Assembly: GCF_032337135.1 (NCBI RefSeq) | Contig: NZ_JAVXZZ010000002.1 | Location: 682,001-746,000, forward strand | Length of the DNA: 64,000 nucleotides | Reading direction: 5' to 3' | From: Allorhodoferax sp032337135 | GTDB taxonomy: Bacteria > Pseudomonadota > Gammaproteobacteria > Burkholderiales > Burkholderiaceae_C | In this document: one piece after another, positions 16,452-25,060 of the stretch | Position numbering within the stretch: the first letter of the stretch is position 1 | Layout of the letters: each line of letters starts with the position of its first letter | Notes under the pieces: generated by a model | Databases searched by the model: none | Seen by the model: only the letters and a program-made list of their open reading frames with translations | What the model was told of the DNA's origin: nothing | Made by a program: the position numbers and the translations under genes

Positions 16452-17636
16452 TCAGGCTGCCGACATGGCAGCAAAGCCATACAGGCGCTCCGGAGCCAGG
16501 TTCTTGAGCAGGTTCTTGTCGTGTACGCTTTCCACGATGGAGAGCGCTGGCGTATCGGTATTGCGGCGCACGGTCTTGGTCATCGGGCGTGCGTGGGCGT
16601 CCGTGAGTACCGCCACGATCGGGGCACGGGGATTGTCTGTGCGTTGGACCACCACGCCGACCTCACCGGAGGCGAGCTTGACGCAATCGCCGGGTGGGTA
16701 GATGCCAAATTCCTTGATCAACGCCGTGGCCACCGCGCTGCCATTCTGTTCGCGATAGAGCAGGCCAATCGCTTCCTTGGGCGGGATCGCCGGGTGCAGC
16801 GTGCGGGGGCTGATGCGTCCCACGAACACGTCGGCCACCCGCAGCAAGGCCGCCATTTCCGATATGTCGGTGCAACCGGTGGGGTAGCCACTGCCGTCGG
16901 CGCGTTCATGGTGCTGTTCTACGGCCTGCAACCATTCAGGGTCCGTGATGCCGTGGGAACGCAGCTGTTCCAAGGCCTGCTGCGGGTGGGCCGTGAGCAT
17001 GGCACGCTGCCTGTCGCGCACCGGGTAGTCCTGTGCAGCCATTTGTCCTTGCAGGTCAAGAATGCCCATGTTCATCGTCAGCGCCGCTTGCACCACGCTC
17101 AGAACTCGGCTGGGCGGCCATTGCAGGTGGCGGGTAATCAGTAGGCAAACAGTGGCGGTGTACACCGCGTGGGTATAGCCATAGAAAAAGTTCTGGGCGT
17201 GATCCTGGCGCACGATCCGGTAAATGCCGTATTCGGGATTGACGTCGAACGTGGCAATGAGGTGCTGTGCAAAGGCCAGCATCCGCGTCGGGAAGTCCGG
17301 TTCTTTCAGTTCATCGGTGAGCAGGCGTTTGAGGGCGTCGGTGGTTTGATCCCATACCTCATAGACGCTATTCACGGCAGCCAAGGACTTGCGCGGATCT
17401 CTGCCGGAGATCAGCGTCTTGCTGGCGGCGGCTTCTGCAATGGCGGCCCGGACTTCTTCTTCGTCGACAAAGGCACCGCGTTCCAGCAACTCGTCGAGCT
17501 GGGCTTCCTCCAGGATGATGTGGCCCTTGGACAGCAACAGCACGCGATTTTCATCGCGCACGTTCCATGGAAGTTTCATCCCCAGGCGAACCTGTGAGCG
17601 CGGAAGTCGGAGCAATTTCACACGAGGGACCCCCAA
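16452..17636 (-). CDS. HD-GYP domain protein with degenerate HD doublet
   Basis: 394 residues. N-terminal DUF3391-like segment (about 1-140), then an HD-GYP domain (about 145-320). HD-GYP proteins normally hydrolyse c-di-GMP with a two- or three-metal site. Here HHERADGSGYP (the GYP signature) and RVADVFVGRISPR are intact, and outer histidines (THAVYTATV, TAHPQQA) are present, but the central HD doublet and its GK partner are replaced: the segment reads AALTMNMGILDLQ where AALLHDIGKI would be expected. I infer lost phosphodiesterase activity and a possible c-di-GMP binding or scaffold role. Divergent from the bacteriohemerythrin gene; the gap holds several inverted repeats. Confidence 0.85.
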   Translation of the reverse strand: MGVPRVKLLRLPRSQVRLGMKLPWNVRDENRVLLLSKGHIILEEAQLDELLERGAFVDEEEVRAAIAEAAASKTLISGRDPRKSLAAVNSVYEVWDQTTDALKRLLTDELKEPDFPTRMLAFAQHLIATFDVNPEYGIYRIVRQDHAQNFFYGYTHAVYTATVCLLITRHLQWPPSRVLSVVQAALTMNMGILDLQGQMAAQDYPVRDRQRAMLTAHPQQALEQLRSHGITDPEWLQAVEQHHERADGSGYPTGCTDISEMAALLRVADVFVGRISPRTLHPAIPPKEAIGLLYREQNGSAVATALIKEFGIYPPGDCVKLASGEVGVVVQRTDNPRAPIVAVLTDAHARPMTKTVRRNTDTPALSIVESVHDKNLLKNLAPERLYGFAAMSAA

Positions 17637-17671
17637 AGTGCGATGACGTTACCGTTCCCCTGCGTACCAGT

Positions 17672-17700
17672 GTAGTGCAAACACTACGCTATTCATAGCG
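17672..17700. promoter_or_regulatory. Two adjacent inverted repeats upstream of the HD-GYP gene
   Basis: GTAGTG-CAAA-CACTAC (17672-17687) is followed at once by CGCTAT-TC-ATAGCG (17687-17700). They lie 36-64 bases upstream of the HD-GYP start on the minus strand. Candidate operator or leader hairpins; no regulator is implied directly. Confidence 0.4.
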
Positions 17701-17828
17701 TTCCGTTCCGCCCCCATTGCATACGAGGCGACTTCGATCAGTTGGGGCGAGACGCGGATTTTTCGGGTTGGCTGTTGGCGGTACGGTGCTGCATGACTGC
17801 CACTTAATCTGGATCAATGATGTGGGCA

Positions 17829-17850
17829 GACTTTGCGCTAGCGCAAAGTC
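17829..17850. promoter_or_regulatory. Perfect 22-bp palindrome upstream of bacteriohemerythrin
   Basis: Two 11-bp halves, GACTTTGCGCT and AGCGCAAAGTC, form a perfect palindrome with no spacer, 66 bases before the hemerythrin ATG. A spacerless palindrome of this length is typical of a dimeric repressor/activator site. The gap between the divergent HD-GYP and hemerythrin genes is 280 bp. Confidence 0.6.
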
Positions 17851-17868
17851 GTTTGCTCGGGTTTACCC

Positions 17869-17887
17869 TATGCTGCGCCGCAGCGTA
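17869..17887. promoter_or_regulatory. Near-perfect 19-bp palindrome upstream of bacteriohemerythrin
   Basis: TATGCTGCG-C-CGCAGCGTA, one mismatch in nine pairs, centred about 38 bases before the hemerythrin ATG. It could be a second operator or a leader hairpin; it lies between the 22-bp palindrome and the AGGAG ribosome binding site. Confidence 0.4.
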
Positions 17888-17916
17888 GTGTTCAACCTCA
17901 TGCATAGGAGTGTCTC

Positions 17917-18417
17917 ATGGCAGTGGTAGCGGAAACAAGAAAATCCCCGTTCGTCATTGAATGGCGCGATGGTTTCAAGATTGGCTTAGCCCAGGTCGAC
18001 ATGGAGCATCGCCACCTTTTCAGTCTGGTGCGTGCGCTCAACCTCGATTCGGTAGACCAGACGGTGGAGGAGTTGCTCGAGTACGTCGTAACGCACTTCA
18101 CCAATGAGCAGGAAATGATGGAGCGCAGCGGCTACCCGGCCTTTGAGCAGCACCTCAAGTTGCATGAGGAGTTTGCCTCGCAAGTGGCGGACTTCTTGGG
18201 TAGCGGCTCCGCCTGGGACGAAGAGCGTGTGCAGGAACTGCGGCGCTTCCTGAACAAGTGGCTGATCGGCCACATCATGACCCACGATCTGCGGTTTGGT
18301 AAGTGGTACAGCAGCCAGCAGGCACATCTCACCCAACTCGCGCCCTCGGCTGCTGTTGCCAAGCCGGCGAACCCATCGGGCTTCCTGGCCCGGCTGTTTG
18401 GTAGCCGGACAAGCTGA
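17917..18417 (+). CDS. Bacteriohemerythrin
   Basis: 166 residues. Hemerythrin binds O2 (or NO) at a non-heme di-iron site in a four-helix bundle. All ligands are present: His31 in DMEHRH, His60 and Glu64 in HFTNE, His79 and His83 in HLKLH, His119 and Asp124 in HIMTHD. The last 30 residues (from about 137) are a low-complexity tail ending GFLARLFGSRTS, longer than the minimal domain. No signal peptide, so cytosolic. AGGAG lies 6 bases before the ATG. It is divergent from the degenerate HD-GYP gene; the shared palindromes suggest controlled, perhaps oxygen-linked, expression (inference). Confidence 0.95.
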   Translation: MAVVAETRKSPFVIEWRDGFKIGLAQVDMEHRHLFSLVRALNLDSVDQTVEELLEYVVTHFTNEQEMMERSGYPAFEQHLKLHEEFASQVADFLGSGSAWDEERVQELRRFLNKWLIGHIMTHDLRFGKWYSSQQAHLTQLAPSAAVAKPANPSGFLARLFGSRTS

Positions 18418-18490
18418 TCGGCGTTTGGGGGCGGCGTGGTGGATGGTATCGTCGGGTCTGATCCATCCACACCTCCATGGTCCGAACAAG

Positions 18491-19459
18491 ATGCCCCGGC
18501 GCCCGACCCACACCCCGCAGTCCGGCTCGAACTACGCCTTTGATCCGCGCCTGGACCTGAACCTGTTCAGGGTGCTGGACGCGATCTACACCCATGACGG
18601 CATTTCGGGTGCGGCGCGTGTGCTGCACCTGACCCAACCCGCCATCAGCCACGCCCTGCGCAGGTTGCGGGAGGTGTTCAACGACCCCCTGTTCGTGCGC
18701 AGCGGCAACCGCATGGTGCCCACAGACCTCACCCGCAGCGTCATGGCCGACATCCGCGGGCATCTGCAGGGCTTGTTCGGTTCCATCCACGCCGCAGGGG
18801 ACTTCGAACCGGCGGCGTTGCAGACGGAGTTCCGCATTGCGCTGCGCGATGTGGCCGAGGCCACGGCCCTGCCGGTGCTCATGGGGCGGCTGCACCAGGT
18901 GGCGCCTGACGTTCGCGTCGTGTGCCGCGAGGTTGCACGGGAAAATTTTGAACGGGAGCTGGCCAATGGCGGCCTCGATTTCGTCATGGACCGGCGCTTT
19001 GCCGCCTCGCCCGACTTGCGCTGCGTGCACATGGGGCACGAGCAGGTCGCCATCGTGGCGGCGACCGAGCGGTTTCCGCAACAGCAACAGCGTATCGGGT
19101 CGAAAGAGTACCTGCGCGCGCGGCACGCGGTGGTGACGCACCTGGAGGGGCGCGACCCGATCGACAGCATCCTGGCAGAGAGCGGGGCGAGTCGCCATGT
19201 GGTGTTGCGTTGTGCCCACTACCTCTCGGCTTGCCGGGTGGTGGCACAGAGCGACCTGTTGCTGACCATGCCACGCCGTTACGCGGAAGAATTGGCCGCC
19301 CTGATGCCCTTGCGCGTGTTCGACACCCCCATTCCGATTGCGCCGATCCAGGTCTACCTGTATTGGCATCGGGTGCGCGATGACGACCGTGTGCACCGCT
19401 GGATGCGGGATGAAATGTTTGCCTTGTCCGAAAACGGACGCGCGCTGGCCAAAGCCTGA
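18491..19459 (+). CDS. LysR-family transcriptional regulator
   Basis: 322 residues. N-terminal winged helix-turn-helix (about 22-80: LDLNLFRVLDAIYTHDGISGAARVLHLTQPAISHALRRLREVFNDPLFVR) followed by a LysR substrate-binding domain; the MVPTDLTRSV stretch and overall plan resemble the NodD/SyrM-like branch. ATG 18491 gives the usual short lead; the upstream in-frame extension overlaps the hemerythrin gene and is rejected. It lies upstream of, and in the same direction as, a long acyl-CoA dehydrogenase; inverted repeats in the gap make that gene the likely target. Confidence 0.92.
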   Translation: MPRRPTHTPQSGSNYAFDPRLDLNLFRVLDAIYTHDGISGAARVLHLTQPAISHALRRLREVFNDPLFVRSGNRMVPTDLTRSVMADIRGHLQGLFGSIHAAGDFEPAALQTEFRIALRDVAEATALPVLMGRLHQVAPDVRVVCREVARENFERELANGGLDFVMDRRFAASPDLRCVHMGHEQVAIVAATERFPQQQQRIGSKEYLRARHAVVTHLEGRDPIDSILAESGASRHVVLRCAHYLSACRVVAQSDLLLTMPRRYAEELAALMPLRVFDTPIPIAPIQVYLYWHRVRDDDRVHRWMRDEMFALSENGRALAKA

Positions 19460-19476
19460 CTGGTGACAACGCTGGC

Positions 19477-19495
19477 GCCTGCCGTATCGGCAGGC
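19477..19495 (+). terminator. Hairpin after the LysR gene
   Basis: Perfect 8-bp stem GCCTGCCG / CGGCAGGC with a TAT loop, 18 bases after the LysR stop. No T-run follows. It probably separates the regulator from the acyl-CoA dehydrogenase transcript. Confidence 0.5.
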
Positions 19496-19530
19496 ACTCG
19501 CCGGAATGCCTCAATGGTCATTCATGTGAT

Positions 19531-19565
19531 TCATGGCGTTCCATGAGCAGACTTCATTTGTCTGC
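19531..19565. promoter_or_regulatory. Paired inverted repeats, candidate LysR operator
   Basis: TCATGG-CGTT-CCATGA (19531-19546) is directly followed by GCAGAC-TTCATTT-GTCTGC (19547-19565). Both sit between the LysR gene and the acyl-CoA dehydrogenase start at 19599, with the second centred about 43 bases before it. The interrupted dyad form suits a LysR-type recognition/activation pair; which one is bound is inference. Confidence 0.45.
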
Positions 19566-19598
19566 ATGGATCCCTGGTTCTAGGATGGGCCCATCACC

Positions 19599-21413
19599 AT
19601 GGGAACCGCTATGAACGACTACATCGCCCCCTTAGACCACCTCCGGTTCGCGCTGGAACATGTCGCTGACTTCTCCCGCCTGACCCAGGTTCCCGGTTTT
19701 GAAGTGTGGAATGCGGACACCACCCGCCGATGGCTCGCTAGTGCCGGGCGCTTCTTTGCCGACGTATGGGCACCCACCAACCAGCCCGCCGACCGCGCGG
19801 GGGCGTTCCTGGAACAAGGCAGGGTGGTGGTCTATCCGCCCTTTGCCGACGTCTATCGGCAGACCATGGAGGGTGGCTGGAACGTGTTGCCGCGCCACCC
19901 TTCGCCGCAGGAGCCCGGCATCCCCTGGATGGTCCATGCAGTGGGCATTGAACTGATGGCCTCCAGCAATGGCAGCTTTTCGATGCTCACCGGCCTGATC
20001 GCGGGTGCAATCGAATTGCTGGAGCTGCACGCTTCGCCCGAACAGCAGGCACAGTATGTACCCAAGCTGCGCAGTGGCGAATGGGCTGGGGCCATGGATC
20101 TCAGCGAGCCCGAAGCCGGGTCGGACCTGGGCGCGCTGCGCACCAAGGCGGTCTTGCAGGCAGATGGCAGTTACCGTCTGTTCGGAAGCAAACGCTTCAT
20201 CAGCTGGGCCGATCACGACCTGACCCCCAACATCGTCCACCTGGTGCTTGCCCGTACGCCCAATGCCCCCGCCGGAACCGCTGGCATCAGCTGCTTCATC
20301 GTGCCCAAGTTCCTGCCCGATGCCCAGGGTAGCCCGGGCGTTCGCAACGACATCCATTGCGCCAAGGTGGAACGGAACATGGGCTTTCGAGCCAGCCCCA
20401 CCTGCATGATGCAGTTGGGCGACGCCGGTGGGGCCGTGGGGTATCTCATCGGCAAGGAAGGGGATGGCATGCGCATCATGTTCACCATGATGAACAGCAA
20501 TCGGCTCGCTACGGCACTGGGCGCCATGGGCATCGCAGAGCGCGCCTACCAGGCGGCCTGTGCCTACACCCGGCTGCGCGTGCAAGGCGTGCCGCCAGGC
20601 GCGGCACGCGGAGCACCCATCGTGCACCATCCGGACGTGCGCCGCATGCTCATGACCATGCGCTGCCACATCGATGGCATGCGCGCCCTGTGCTACTTCC
20701 TGGCAGGTTGCTTCGACATGGCCAGTCATGCCCCGAGCCCGTCCGAGCGGCAGCACTACCAGGCGTTGGCAGACTTGCTGACCCCGGTGGCCAAGTCCTG
20801 GTGCACCGAGGTGGGTAGCGAAGTGACCTCCCTGGCCATCCAGCTCCATGGTGGCAGTGGCTTCGTGGAGGACACTGGTGTAGCCCAGCATTACCGTGAC
20901 ATCCGCATCATGTCCATTTTCGAGGGCACCAATGGCATCCAGGCACAAGACCTGGTTGCGCGGAAGTTGGCACGCAACGATGCCGAACCGGTGCGCCAGC
21001 TGCTGGAGCGGCTCAGCGCGCAGGCGGCAGCGGCGCAGCAAAGTGGTGATGTTCTGTCTGCATCGGGGAGGGCGCTTGCGCACGCGACCGATTGCCTGCG
21101 CACCGCTACGGATTGGATGCTGGCGCAGAGTCAAGGCACCTCACGCGACGCCATTTCCGGCGCTTGCGCGTACCAACGCCTCTTTGGCGCCGTGGTGGTT
21201 GCCTCGTTGCTGCTGCGTGGTGCACAGTCTGCAGGGGAATTGCTCAATGGATCGGACTCTGACAAGCCCGGATACAACCCGCGGTTCTTGCAGGCACGAA
21301 CTGCGAGCGCTGGATTTTTTGCGGAACAGGTTCTCCCACTTTTCGTGGCATGGGCGTCTCCTGCAATGGCAGGGTGTGACACGCTGTTTTCGACCCCCGA
21401 GGAGTGGCTATGA
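19599..21413 (+). CDS. Long acyl-CoA dehydrogenase family protein
   Basis: 604 residues, in the long (about 600-residue) acyl-CoA dehydrogenase branch with a C-terminal extension. FAD-linked alpha,beta-dehydrogenation of an acyl-CoA is expected. Seen: MDLSEPEAGSDLGALRTKA (FAD/substrate), HGGSGFVEDTGVAQHYRDIRIMSIFEGTNGIQ (with the EGTNGIQ segment that carries the catalytic Glu in many members), then an extra C-terminal domain (about 460-604). Start could also be the ATG at 19611 (MNDYIAPLDH); AGGATGGG lies upstream of 19599. It overlaps the next gene by 4 bp (ATGA), so the two are translationally coupled. Substrate unknown. Confidence 0.9.
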   Translation: MGTAMNDYIAPLDHLRFALEHVADFSRLTQVPGFEVWNADTTRRWLASAGRFFADVWAPTNQPADRAGAFLEQGRVVVYPPFADVYRQTMEGGWNVLPRHPSPQEPGIPWMVHAVGIELMASSNGSFSMLTGLIAGAIELLELHASPEQQAQYVPKLRSGEWAGAMDLSEPEAGSDLGALRTKAVLQADGSYRLFGSKRFISWADHDLTPNIVHLVLARTPNAPAGTAGISCFIVPKFLPDAQGSPGVRNDIHCAKVERNMGFRASPTCMMQLGDAGGAVGYLIGKEGDGMRIMFTMMNSNRLATALGAMGIAERAYQAACAYTRLRVQGVPPGAARGAPIVHHPDVRRMLMTMRCHIDGMRALCYFLAGCFDMASHAPSPSERQHYQALADLLTPVAKSWCTEVGSEVTSLAIQLHGGSGFVEDTGVAQHYRDIRIMSIFEGTNGIQAQDLVARKLARNDAEPVRQLLERLSAQAAAAQQSGDVLSASGRALAHATDCLRTATDWMLAQSQGTSRDAISGACAYQRLFGAVVVASLLLRGAQSAGELLNGSDSDKPGYNPRFLQARTASAGFFAEQVLPLFVAWASPAMAGCDTLFSTPEEWL

Positions 21414-22885
21414 CTGGTTCGCGCAAGGCGCACCGCGCCCATGGGATCCTTGCACACCGCCGGGCGATTCTCGCAACGTTGCTCGTGGTTCTTGCGGTGA
21501 TTGCCGGTGGCTACCTTGGAATTCAAGCCTACAAGAACTACCGATTGCAGCAGAACTTCGGGCCGTTGCCGGACGACCTCGCTGAGGCGGATGCATTTTC
21601 CATCGGCTACCAGCTCTACATCATGGGCGTGGTCTATGCGCGCTCACAGGTCCTGATGGAGAAGGACACCGATCGACGTTCGCCGCTGCATGCGCCACTC
21701 AATACCTTCAACGTCTATCCCCGGTTGGCCGAACCCGGTTCTGCAATCGACTTCACGCCCAACAATGACACCGTGTACGGACTGGCCTGGCTCGACCTGC
21801 GCCAGGGACCGGTGCTGGTGACGGTTCCCCCCTTGTTAGACCGCTACTGGACCATCCAGGCGACGGATTGGGCGCTCAACACCTTTTCGTATATCGGTAG
21901 CCGGGTCAAGAGCAAACCCGGTGTCTATGCCTATGTTCCGCCGGGGTGGCACGGCGCGCTACCCAAAGGGGTTCCCGCCATCGAAGCGAGCACGACGGGG
22001 GTGTTTCTCCAGGCACGCATGGTGGTGCAGCCGGAGGTGCCGGAAGACGTGGCCAAGGTGGTTGCGGAACTCAAGCGCCTGAGGCTGCAACCACTCAACG
22101 ACAAGGCGCATTACCCCGAACCGGGCGAAGAGGGGCCGCCAGGAAACGGCCGTGTATCCGACCCTGTGTGGCAATCGCTGGACGCGTACTCCATCATGAA
22201 CCGCGCCTGGGCGTTTGGGGGCGTGCGGGAGCAGGATCGTGAGGTCCTGGGCATGGGTAAACGTCTGAACATTGGTCCGGGCCTGCGTTTTGATCCTGGC
22301 GCATTGACAGAAGCGCAGCGTCGCGGCCTGCGCAAGGCGGTGGAAACCGGATACCGCCGCGTGCTGGCCAGTGATCGCGATCTGCGCACGCTGCGCAATG
22401 GCTGGGTCATGGGCACGCCGGTTGGACGCTACGGGGAAAACCGCCTGTTGGCCTCCACCATCAGCATGGTGGGGTATGGCGGCAATGCGCCCGAGGAAGC
22501 GGTGTACCTGCCGACGTTCATCGACAGTGATAGCAACCCGCTCAGCGGCTCCCACAGATATCGGCTGCATTTCGATGCACAAAGCCTCCCCCCTGTGGAT
22601 GCATTTTGGTCCGTAACCGTCTACAGCCTGCCAGACAACCAGCTCAAGGAGAATCCGATCGGACGCTATGCGATTGGAGACCGAACACCCGGTCTGCAGC
22701 ACGACGCCGATGGGGGCCTCACGATCTACCTCCAGCAGGGGCGCCCGGCTGAGGCTTTGGCCAGCAACTGGTTACCTACAGGGCAGGGGGCGTTCTGGGT
22801 CATCCTGCGCATGTACCAGCCACAGGCGGACGTGCTCAGCGGTCGATACGTTCCCCCCGCCGTGGTCCGTTCCAAAGGCGTCTGA
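21410..22885 (+). CDS. Membrane-anchored DUF1254/DUF1214 protein
   Basis: 491 residues with an N-terminal membrane helix or uncleaved signal (about 18-38), then DUF1254 (about 65-200; FNVYPRLAEPGSAIDFTPNNDTVYGLAWLDLRQGP) and DUF1214 at the C-terminus (about 360-475; PPVDAFWSVTVYSLPDNQL...NWLPTGQGAFWVILRMYQP). The role of this family is unknown to me; it is often found with lipid-related genes. ATG 21410 overlaps the acyl-CoA dehydrogenase stop and has GAGGAG 6 bases upstream; a GTG at 21404 is an alternative. The coupling suggests a shared pathway at the envelope. Confidence 0.85.
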   Translation: MTGSRKAHRAHGILAHRRAILATLLVVLAVIAGGYLGIQAYKNYRLQQNFGPLPDDLAEADAFSIGYQLYIMGVVYARSQVLMEKDTDRRSPLHAPLNTFNVYPRLAEPGSAIDFTPNNDTVYGLAWLDLRQGPVLVTVPPLLDRYWTIQATDWALNTFSYIGSRVKSKPGVYAYVPPGWHGALPKGVPAIEASTTGVFLQARMVVQPEVPEDVAKVVAELKRLRLQPLNDKAHYPEPGEEGPPGNGRVSDPVWQSLDAYSIMNRAWAFGGVREQDREVLGMGKRLNIGPGLRFDPGALTEAQRRGLRKAVETGYRRVLASDRDLRTLRNGWVMGTPVGRYGENRLLASTISMVGYGGNAPEEAVYLPTFIDSDSNPLSGSHRYRLHFDAQSLPPVDAFWSVTVYSLPDNQLKENPIGRYAIGDRTPGLQHDADGGLTIYLQQGRPAEALASNWLPTGQGAFWVILRMYQPQADVLSGRYVPPAVVRSKGV

Positions 22886-22935
22886 GAGCGGGGGCGTATT
22901 CGGATGCCCTCCCGCAGGGGGATTGCTCTGGCAAT

Positions 22936-22949
22936 GTTGCCCCGGCAAC
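22936..22949. terminator. Possible hairpin between convergent genes
   Basis: GTTGC-CCCG-GCAAC forms a small stem in the 201-bp gap between the convergent DUF1254 and DUF3604 genes. No T-run on either strand; weak evidence. I see no gene in this gap. Confidence 0.25.
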
Positions 22950-23086
22950 GGAAATTTGAGATTTCGTTGCGGCGGGCAATGGGGAGCACCCGATTCGATG
23001 TCACGAGTGCTGGGGTGCGCGACAAAGGCACGCTGGAAAGAAAAACCGGCTGCCTGTGCAGCCCGTACCATTGAATCATGCCAATG

Positions 23087-25036
23087 TCAGTGCGGTGTGT
23101 ACCAGATCGGTGAAGTCCAGGCGCGCTCGCGAACGGTGGCCGCGATGCCTTCGGGGAGCGGGATGCCCAAGGCCAGTGCGTCGCGCTGGCTGAAGCGGCA
23201 GACCGGGTTTTCCAGCACACGCAAGTAGTAGAAGGCCGAAACGCCGGGGCGGAAGTCGGGGTCGGTCCAGGTAGTGGCGAGCTCGGGAGCGCCCCTGTCC
23301 TGCGAGATGCTGCAGTCCTTTAGGTTCACCGTGGCGCCGTTGTCTGGGCAGCGGTGCGTTTTGGGGTCCGGGCGCAGGCCATTGGAGCAGGCAACGTCGT
23401 AGACCTGCTCCCTGGTGGTGTCGCCTTCGACCCAGCCCTTGACCACCTGAAGCTTCTGCAGCGGGGCCGAGTGGGCGTCGCGCGTGGCCCAGGCCACGAA
23501 TCGCGGTGACTTGCCAGCCGGTGCTGCCTGAAGGTCCCCACCCATGGGGACACCGCGGGCATAGCCCACCGTGACCAGGTCCGCTTGCTGGTGCAGATTG
23601 GCGGGCAGGTCATAGCCAGCAAAGAAACGGGCCCGGATACGGGTGCCACTGGTGCCCCAGGACTCGCGCCGCTTCAGGCCGTCCCAGATACTTTCCCGGG
23701 TGTTCTGTTCGGCCCAGACGCCGGTCAGTCCGCCGGGGTTGATGCCGCCGGGACGCAGCCCCAGTGATTTGGATACCAGCGTCTGTTTGATGCCCAAGCG
23801 CAGCTCGGGGGAGGCATCATTGGGTGCGGCGTGTCCTTGGAAGGTCGTTTCATCCGTATCACCAGGCAGACCATTGTGGTTGTCGGTGCCCCCGACGAAG
23901 CCGAACTTGTAGGGGTTGAAGCCCAGCGTCCTTTCTGCGGCGAGTCCGCGCTTGAGTACGTTGCGCACCATGTCGTTTTCCGACACGCACTGTGGCGCAT
24001 GTATGCCTGTTTTCGGATCGATGGCGGCTTCTGCCGCGGAGCAGGCCGGGAAGAGGTTTTCAAACGCGCACTCTTCATCGGTGCTGCCCACACCGACCAT
24101 GCATTCGGAACTGCCCTTGGCCTGAAACACTTCAACGAGGCGCTCGTACTTGGCCCGCAGTTGCAGGCTTTCCCTCGTCACTGGGGAGGCATTCGAATTC
24201 GTGTCGCCGAACATCAGTCCCCAGGAGAAGTTGGGGTTGTGGGGTATCGCCATGGCCTGGCAAGTGCCGGTGCACTGGGTGTCGAGCCAGCGCATCAGGT
24301 CTTCGACAAACCCGTCAATGGAGCCGAACACCCCCGGAGGGACATTGGCGCCGCGGAAGATGACGTTGCGATGGAGCATGCCCCCACGGGCCAGGGTGGG
24401 GCTGTATTCGAAGCCGATGAAGGTGGTGAACTTGCCCGGCTGGTAATGCTCGTTGGCGGCGTTCTGGTTGTCTTCCCAGACGCTGCGTGCAGCGCGGATG
24501 CAATCGGCACCCTTGTCGCCGCAGGTATTGGGGTGGTAGGTGGCGCCCTGTGCGCCGCTCTGGGTTGCAAACTTGAACAAGCGTGGAAACATCAGCAGGA
24601 TGCGGTAGCGCACACCGATGCAGTCCATGGTCCAGTACACACCACTGCCGGGGGTGTGGCACTGCGACAGCAGGCCCATGCCCTCGGCGTGGTCGGTCAC
24701 GGCCGCAAAATCCAGTGGCTGGTCGATGCGACGCTGTAGCCCTGTGTTGCCCAGGGGCACGGTTTCGCCCTTGGCAAAGCGGTAGGCATCGCGCGGCCCC
24801 AACTCATTACCGAAGACCTTGGCGTCGAGCGAGTAGCTGGTGTGGGAGTGCAGTTCACCAAAGTAGGCGTTGCGCAAGGGGTTGGGTGCGGGAGCCTCGG
24901 AACTGTCCGGTGCCAGGGATTTCGAGGCAGACAGCACCAGGTCGGGTGCCCGCTGCGCAAAGACGAGAAACCCCGCCACGCCCAGCACGGCGATACCCAG
25001 CAAGGCGGCCAACCATTTCAAGAGTTTCCTGATCAT
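23087..25036 (-). CDS. DUF3604 (PHP-like) membrane-anchored protein
   Basis: 649 residues. N-terminal membrane helix (about 7-27), then a DUF3604 domain with the typical ELHSHTSYSLDAKVFGNELGPRDAYRFAKGE start (about 60-90), AAVTDHAEGMG, IPHNPNFSWG and GGTDNHNG. The H-x-H, D-H and D-N-H patterns look like metal ligands of a PHP-type phosphoesterase, which is inference; the activity is not known. It is the last gene of a parvulin-HupE-DUF3604 operon (24 bp after the HupE gene) and converges on the acyl-CoA dehydrogenase/DUF1254 pair. Confidence 0.86.
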   Translation of the reverse strand: MIRKLLKWLAALLGIAVLGVAGFLVFAQRAPDLVLSASKSLAPDSSEAPAPNPLRNAYFGELHSHTSYSLDAKVFGNELGPRDAYRFAKGETVPLGNTGLQRRIDQPLDFAAVTDHAEGMGLLSQCHTPGSGVYWTMDCIGVRYRILLMFPRLFKFATQSGAQGATYHPNTCGDKGADCIRAARSVWEDNQNAANEHYQPGKFTTFIGFEYSPTLARGGMLHRNVIFRGANVPPGVFGSIDGFVEDLMRWLDTQCTGTCQAMAIPHNPNFSWGLMFGDTNSNASPVTRESLQLRAKYERLVEVFQAKGSSECMVGVGSTDEECAFENLFPACSAAEAAIDPKTGIHAPQCVSENDMVRNVLKRGLAAERTLGFNPYKFGFVGGTDNHNGLPGDTDETTFQGHAAPNDASPELRLGIKQTLVSKSLGLRPGGINPGGLTGVWAEQNTRESIWDGLKRRESWGTSGTRIRARFFAGYDLPANLHQQADLVTVGYARGVPMGGDLQAAPAGKSPRFVAWATRDAHSAPLQKLQVVKGWVEGDTTREQVYDVACSNGLRPDPKTHRCPDNGATVNLKDCSISQDRGAPELATTWTDPDFRPGVSAFYYLRVLENPVCRFSQRDALALGIPLPEGIAATVRERAWTSPIWYTPH

Positions 25037-25060
25037 TCCTTGTCTCGCTTGTAGTCGTTC

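Noticed and set aside
17688..17699. GCTAT-TC-ATAGC as another piece of the 54-nt repeat
   Set aside because: Only a 12-base inverted repeat with a 2-base loop; spacing differs from the 17-base end of the repeat.
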